Source of the DNA: Candidatus Omnitrophota bacterium
GTDB lineage: Bacteria > Omnitrophota > Gorgyraeia > Duberdicusellales > 4484-171
Length of the DNA stretch: 40,865 nt
Direction: 5' to 3'
Assembly: GCA_028703535.1 (NCBI GenBank)
Contig: JAQVMQ010000007.1
Coordinates: 1 to 40,865 of the forward strand
Numbering within the stretch: position 1 is the stretch's first letter; every line of letters starts with the position of its first letter. Position numbers and translations under genes: made by a program. The notes under the pieces are model-generated. The model saw only the letters and a list, made by a program, of their open reading frames with translations. It ran no database searches and had not been told where the DNA came from. This document shows positions 35,830-40,865 of the stretch, piece after piece.

Positions 35830-37155
35830 ATGCCGTACATTTTAAATACAGAAAATGATAGACAGGCCATGCTTAGGGCAATAGACATTGAGTCTGCAGA
35901 GAAATTATTTTCTTTTATACCTGCGAGCATAAAGGCTAAAGAATATTTATTAGATAAAGGCTGTTCTGAGTTTTCTGCTTTACAGAAGATAAAAGCACAG
36001 GCGGCTAAGAATACAACCGTTAATGAAAAGAAATCTTTTCTAGGTGCTGGATGGTATGATCATTATGTTCCGGCGGCAGTCTTCGATATAATTTCCAAAC
36101 CACAATTTTTGACAGCATATACGCCGTATCAGCCGGAATGTTCGCAAGGTATTCTGCAGGCGATATATGAGTATCAGACGTATATGTGCCTATTGACGGG
36201 AATGGATGTTTCAAACGCGTCGCTTTTTGATGGAGCATCCGCCTTGGCTGAGTCGGTTTTAATGGGTCTAAGGATAGCTAAAAAAAACAAAGTATTAGTC
36301 CTTAAAGGAATTAATCCTCAGTATGAAAATGTTCTATCGACCTATCTTGGCGGGACAACTTATATTATTGAAGAGGTAAAAACTATAGAGTCTGCTATAT
36401 CAAAATTAGATGATGAGACAGCTTGTTTTGTCTTTCAGACACCGGATTTTTTCGGGGTAATAAATGAACCGGATGAAGTTATATCTGAATGTAAAAAATA
36501 CGGAATAATCACTGTAAATGTAGTCAATCCGGTTTCTTTAGGTATACTTAAGACTCCCGGCGAACGTGATGTTGATATAGCCTGCGGCGAAGGCCAGCCG
36601 TTAGGCGCAGGTCTTAACTATGGCGGGCCGGGTTTTGGGTTTATGACAGCAAATATAAAATACGTTAGGCAGATGCCCGGCAGGATAGTCGGTAAAACAC
36701 TCGACCTTGACGGCAAGACGGCATATTGTCTTACGTTGCAGACACGCGAACAACATATACGCCGTGAAAAGGCGACAAGTAATATATGCTCAAATCAGTC
36801 GTTAAATGCCATTACTGCCGGAGTATATCTTGCGCTTATGGGTTCGGATGGGTTGAGCAATGTGGCAAATATATGTTATGATAGAGCTCATTACCTATAT
36901 AATAGGCTTGGAGAAATAAAAGATGTACGTTTTTCGGTCAAAGGTGAATTCTTGAATGAATTTGTATGGAATGTTAAGGATGCCTTTGATGTGTTAGCCT
37001 GTATGTCTGATAAAGGTGTTTATGCCGGATATTTATTGGGTAACGATTATCCTGATATGAAAGATTCTGTTTTAACTTGTTGTACTGAGAAGAACAGCAA
37101 AGCTGATATTGATTTTTTTGTAAATAAATTAAAAGAGGTCCTTGATGGGGTGTAA
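35830..37155 (+). CDS. gcvPA: Glycine dehydrogenase (decarboxylating) subunit 1
   Basis: FLGAGWYDHYVPAAV, TAYTPYQPECSQGILQAIYEYQTYMCLLTGMDVSNASLFDGASALAE. Confidence 0.96.
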   Translation: MPYILNTENDRQAMLRAIDIESAEKLFSFIPASIKAKEYLLDKGCSEFSALQKIKAQAAKNTTVNEKKSFLGAGWYDHYVPAAVFDIISKPQFLTAYTPYQPECSQGILQAIYEYQTYMCLLTGMDVSNASLFDGASALAESVLMGLRIAKKNKVLVLKGINPQYENVLSTYLGGTTYIIEEVKTIESAISKLDDETACFVFQTPDFFGVINEPDEVISECKKYGIITVNVVNPVSLGILKTPGERDVDIACGEGQPLGAGLNYGGPGFGFMTANIKYVRQMPGRIVGKTLDLDGKTAYCLTLQTREQHIRREKATSNICSNQSLNAITAGVYLALMGSDGLSNVANICYDRAHYLYNRLGEIKDVRFSVKGEFLNEFVWNVKDAFDVLACMSDKGVYAGYLLGNDYPDMKDSVLTCCTEKNSKADIDFFVNKLKEVLDGV

Positions 37156-38581
37156 AGTTATTTTTGATATAACAATGCGTGAAAAGAAAAACAGCTATCT
37201 GCCGGAATTTTCTTGTGGGTATGCTTTGCCGGAAAAATTTAAACGTAAAGAATTGTGTTTGCCTGAGTTAGGGGAATTAGATGTTATAAGGCATTACAAT
37301 AAATTAAGTAATAAGAATTTTTCTGTTGATACACACTTTTATCCATTGGGCTCATGCACGATGAAATATAACCCTAAGATAAATGATTATATAGCAGGAC
37401 TTGAAAATTTTAGTGCGTTACATCCGTTACAGCCGATAGATGATGTTCAGGGTATTCTGGAAGTACTTTATACTTTTCAGGAACTGTTATGTTCTCTGAC
37501 TGGTATGTCGGCTTTTACCTTTCAGCCGTCAAGTGGTGCGCAAGGTGAACTTACCGGAATGCTTATCGCACGTAAGTTCCATGAGTTAAACGGAAGGAGA
37601 CCATCGAAAGTGATCGTGCCGGACACCGCGCATGGCACTAATCCGGCAAGCGCGGCGATGGCGGGTTTTGATACGGTTATAGTTAAAAGTAATGATAACG
37701 GATTGGTTGATATAAATTCTTTGAAGGATATTATGGATGAAAGTGTCGCCGCGATAATGCTCACTAACCCCAATACTCTTGGATTGTTCGAAAAAGATAT
37801 ATTAAAGATCAGGGAGCTCGCTGACAAAGCGGGTGCTTTGATGTATTATGACGGAGCAAATTTTAATGCTTTGATGGGAGTTACCACACCACGCATGATG
37901 GGTTTCGATATTATACATCTTAATCTCCATAAATCTTTTTCAACGCCGCATGGCTGTGGTGGGCCGGGTGCAGGGGTAGTCGGTGTTACTGAAAAACTAA
38001 AAGATTTTTTGCCTGTTCCTATTGTTGTTAAAGATTCAGGAAGGTACAGGTTGAATTATGATATGAAAAAGTCTGTAGGTAAACTGCGCGCGTTTTATGG
38101 GAATATTTCGGTGTTGTTGCGAGCGTATACCTATATATTAAGACTTGGCGGTGACGGTGTTAAGCGTGTTTCGGAAAATGCCGTGCTTAACGCGAATTAT
38201 ATAAAAGAGAAGTTAAAAGATGATTTCAAAGCTCCGTATGATGATATATGTATGCACGAGGTGGTCTTTTCTTGCATTAATCAAAAAGAAAAAGGGATAA
38301 CGGCTCTTGATATAGCTAAGCGGCTTATTGATCGCGATATACATCCGCCGACAATGTATTTCCCTTTGCTTGTCAAAGAAGCCTTAATGGTAGAGCCTAC
38401 CGAAACGGAATCAAAAGAAACTTTAGATTATTTTATAGATATAATGCGTAAGATAAATTCAGAAGTTGAGACTAACCCGTCAATAATAAAGAACGCGCCC
38501 GTGACTATGCCCGTTAAACGGGTTGATGAAGTGCGTGCTGTTCGTGATATGGATTTCAGATGGCACAAAGATGGCGATTAA
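37142..38581 (+). CDS. gcvPB: Glycine dehydrogenase (decarboxylating) subunit 2
   Basis: DTHFYPLGSCTMKYNPK, HGTNPASAAMAGF, HLNLHKSFSTPHGCGGPGAG PLP-lysine motif. Confidence 0.96.
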   Translation: MMGCKVIFDITMREKKNSYLPEFSCGYALPEKFKRKELCLPELGELDVIRHYNKLSNKNFSVDTHFYPLGSCTMKYNPKINDYIAGLENFSALHPLQPIDDVQGILEVLYTFQELLCSLTGMSAFTFQPSSGAQGELTGMLIARKFHELNGRRPSKVIVPDTAHGTNPASAAMAGFDTVIVKSNDNGLVDINSLKDIMDESVAAIMLTNPNTLGLFEKDILKIRELADKAGALMYYDGANFNALMGVTTPRMMGFDIIHLNLHKSFSTPHGCGGPGAGVVGVTEKLKDFLPVPIVVKDSGRYRLNYDMKKSVGKLRAFYGNISVLLRAYTYILRLGGDGVKRVSENAVLNANYIKEKLKDDFKAPYDDICMHEVVFSCINQKEKGITALDIAKRLIDRDIHPPTMYFPLLVKEALMVEPTETESKETLDYFIDIMRKINSEVETNPSIIKNAPVTMPVKRVDEVRAVRDMDFRWHKDGD

Positions 38582-39321
38582 TAAATGATGAGCCCCATGA
38601 CGGCTTTTATAACATGGCTGTCGATGAATCTTTATTTAAATATTATCAGCGATACAAAGTTCCCGTTTTCAGAATATATTCTTGGCTGTACCCTTTTTTA
38701 ACTATAGGCTTTCGTCAAAATATTTCAGATATTACGCTTGACGATGATAAAGTCTGCTATACCAAACGTATCACTGGTGGCGGAGCTATACTGCATGCTA
38801 ATGAACTTACTTATTCAATGGTGTTAGGTAAAGAAACGTTTTCGGAAAGTTATAACATTAAACAGATGTATAAGTTTATATGCGGGTTTTTAATTTTTTT
38901 TTATAGTTCTTTGGGGGCTAGACCAAAATTCGCGGGTGACGTCTTCCCAGATAAGAGACTAGGGGAACCCAGTGCTTTTTGTTTTTTAAAATATGAGCAT
39001 TATGATTTGTTAATTAACGGTAAGAAGATAGGCGGTAATGCTCAAAGATGGTCCGGTCGAAATTTATTACAGCACGGCAGTATACCTATCATATCCCCAA
39101 ACGATGGAGTATCTACGGCTATTTGTGACTTCTGTGGAAGTACAGATAAAAAGATTTTAGCCCGGCAATTAATTGCCAGTTTTAAAAAATATTTTTCTGT
39201 TGACCTGGTTCCGGATGAATTAAGTAAAGAGGAACGCCGGTTTGCTAATAAACGTGCCGGTGAAATGCGAGCAATATATGACGAAGAGATCAAATCATCA
39301 AAAACCATATTGGCTAGATAA
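38560..39321 (+). CDS. Lipoate-protein ligase A / LipM-type octanoyltransferase family protein
   Basis: WRLINDEPHDGFYNMAVDESL, RRITGGGAILH-like KRITGGGAILHANELTYS, SAFCFLKYEHYDLLINGKKIGGNAQRW, LLQHGSI. Confidence 0.88.
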   Translation: MAQRWRLINDEPHDGFYNMAVDESLFKYYQRYKVPVFRIYSWLYPFLTIGFRQNISDITLDDDKVCYTKRITGGGAILHANELTYSMVLGKETFSESYNIKQMYKFICGFLIFFYSSLGARPKFAGDVFPDKRLGEPSAFCFLKYEHYDLLINGKKIGGNAQRWSGRNLLQHGSIPIISPNDGVSTAICDFCGSTDKKILARQLIASFKKYFSVDLVPDELSKEERRFANKRAGEMRAIYDEEIKSSKTILAR

Positions 39322-40144
39322 AAAAGTGAATTTATCTGTCTGCCGACAGATAAAGCAGAAAATGAGGGGCTTTAAACTTCATACTGTATGCGAAGAGTCC
39401 CTATGCCCGAATATCAGTGAGTGTTTTATGCGGGATACAGCTACTTTTATGATATTAGGCAATATTTGCACGCGTAACTGTGCTTTTTGCAGTGTAAATA
39501 AAGGAAAACCGTTAGGGATAGACTCGGATGAGCCGAAACGGGTTGCTACTGCCGTAAAAGATATGGGGCTAAAGTATGTGGTTATAACTTCACCTACGCG
39601 TGATGATCTATCTGACGGGGGTGCTGCGATATTTGCTGAAACCGTTCGGGAGATAAAAAAAATATCTGATAATATTAAAGTCGAGTTGTTGGTTCCGGAT
39701 TTTCAGGGAAATAAAGAGGCCATTGATAAGGTTGTTCTAAGCGGCTGTGATGTTCTGGGGCATAATCTTGAGACGGCGGCGGCTCTTTATCCGTTTGTGC
39801 GTAAAGGTGCAGACTATGACCGTTCTTTAAATCTTCTAAATTATATAAAGGAAAGGGATTCCGGTATTTTAACCAAATCGTCTATTATGCTGGGGCTGGG
39901 TGAAACTGTCGAGGAGATACAATTATTAATGAATGATCTCAGGACGGTTAAATGCGATCTCTTTGCAGCCGGCCAATATTTGTCTCCGTCAATATATACA
40001 TATAAGGTAAAAGAATATATTGTTCCTGAAACATTTGATGCTATTGAAAAATATGCTTATGAAATAGGCTTTTTGGCATCGAAATGCGCGCCCTATGTCA
40101 GGTCTTCTTATTTAGCAGATTCTTTTATATCTTCAAAAAAGTAA
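39278..40144 (+). CDS. lipA: Lipoyl synthase (radical SAM)
   Basis: CEESLCPNISEC auxiliary cluster, CTRNCAFC radical SAM cluster, C-terminal VRSSYLAD. ATG 39278 preferred. Confidence 0.95.
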   Translation: MTKRSNHQKPYWLDKKVNLSVCRQIKQKMRGFKLHTVCEESLCPNISECFMRDTATFMILGNICTRNCAFCSVNKGKPLGIDSDEPKRVATAVKDMGLKYVVITSPTRDDLSDGGAAIFAETVREIKKISDNIKVELLVPDFQGNKEAIDKVVLSGCDVLGHNLETAAALYPFVRKGADYDRSLNLLNYIKERDSGILTKSSIMLGLGETVEEIQLLMNDLRTVKCDLFAAGQYLSPSIYTYKVKEYIVPETFDAIEKYAYEIGFLASKCAPYVRSSYLADSFISSKK

Positions 40145-40294
40145 AAAGCTACAATATATAGTATACTCCGCAATACAGCACCATATATTGATAAATTCTA
40201 TAAAAAATAAAATAATTATGGTTGACGATACTAAACGTAAGTATTTTAATAGAGGTATAGTGAAATTATACGAAAAGTAAGTATCGGTAAATAA

Positions 40295-40507
40295 ATGAAA
40301 ACAATATCGAAAAAAACAAAACCTGGACGTGTTCCCAAACTGATGAGTGTCGAGGAGCTGGCTGATTATTTAGGGCTGCAGAAGCAGACGATATATAATT
40401 GGCTTCATCTTAAAAAGATTTCAGGTTTAAAAATCGGTAAGGTCTGGAGATTCGACAGAAAGTATATTGATGAATGGATAAAAAAGTGTAGTCGGGAGAG
40501 ACCATGA
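40295..40507 (+). CDS. Excisionase-family / MerR-like helix-turn-helix DNA-binding protein
   Basis: LMSVEELADYLGLQKQTIYNWLHLKKISGLKIGKVWRFDRKYIDEWI, typical HTH_17 pattern. Confidence 0.9.
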   Translation: MKTISKKTKPGRVPKLMSVEELADYLGLQKQTIYNWLHLKKISGLKIGKVWRFDRKYIDEWIKKCSRERP

Positions 40508-40865
40508 AGCAGGTTGTAGGTTTATATTTCGGGACAGACACGATAGGCGGTGTTTTAGTTGAGAACAAAAAAGTTATTATGTCTGTTAAGTTTGATCTTG
40601 CATCAATTGAAGATGCGGGCTCAGTTCAGACTGATAGCGAGGTTTTATGGGAAGCACTGGTAAACAAAACGTTACGTGCGCTAAACGCCCAAGGTAAGAC
40701 TGTATTTGTTTCGGTAGCTGATAAAGAATTTGTTACACGTTCTTTTGAAATACCTCTAACTAACAAAAAAGAAATTGAGACTTCTTTAGTTTTTGAAGCA
40801 GGGAAATATCTTCCTTTTAAACTTGAGGAAGTTGTTGTTGATTATTCTTATAACATTTTGATGGG
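40504..40865 (+). CDS. PilM-like type IV pilus assembly ATPase (partial, runs off window)
   Basis: MKQVVGLYFGTDTIGGVLVENKKV... and FEAGKYLPFKLEEVVVDYSY, PilM/FtsA-like N-terminus; ATGA overlap with the HTH gene. Confidence 0.75.
   Translation, partial: MKQVVGLYFGTDTIGGVLVENKKVIMSVKFDLASIEDAGSVQTDSEVLWEALVNKTLRALNAQGKTVFVSVADKEFVTRSFEIPLTNKKEIETSLVFEAGKYLPFKLEEVVVDYSYNILM

Overview
All supportable protein genes in this 40.9-kb window lie on the + strand. It looks like a bacterial housekeeping-gene region from an AT-rich genome. The large secreted protein and the gene content resemble Omnitrophota/PVC-type bacteria, but that is inference from memory. In order: a RR-HK-RR-RR phosphorelay cluster; tRNA-Pro(GGG) whose 3' end is duplicated downstream; a PilZ protein; hom-thrC-argS-recJ; rpmB; a Ski2-like helicase; an OmpA-like lipoprotein plus a coiled-coil membrane protein; uppS-cdsA-dxr-rseP-ispG with a CpaF-type ATPase between ispG and proS; rimP-nusA-infB; yjbQ-trpS-scpA-ruvB; a 1070-aa secreted protein of unknown function; coaC-rmuC-yggU-pgeF; a glycine cleavage plus lipoylation operon (gcvT-gcvH-gcvPA-gcvPB-lplA/lipM-lipA); and an excisionase-type HTH gene coupled to a truncated pilM-like gene. 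The items most worth follow-up are the 1070-aa protein with twice-occurring GG[IV]DF/SSSV motifs, the 94-bp duplication of the tRNA-Pro 3' end, several families of intergenic palindromic repeats (some next to low-complexity words or bracketed by direct repeats), apparent leaderless promoters, and a ProRS lacking its editing insertion. All product calls come from motif and sequence recognition by eye; no database search was run.
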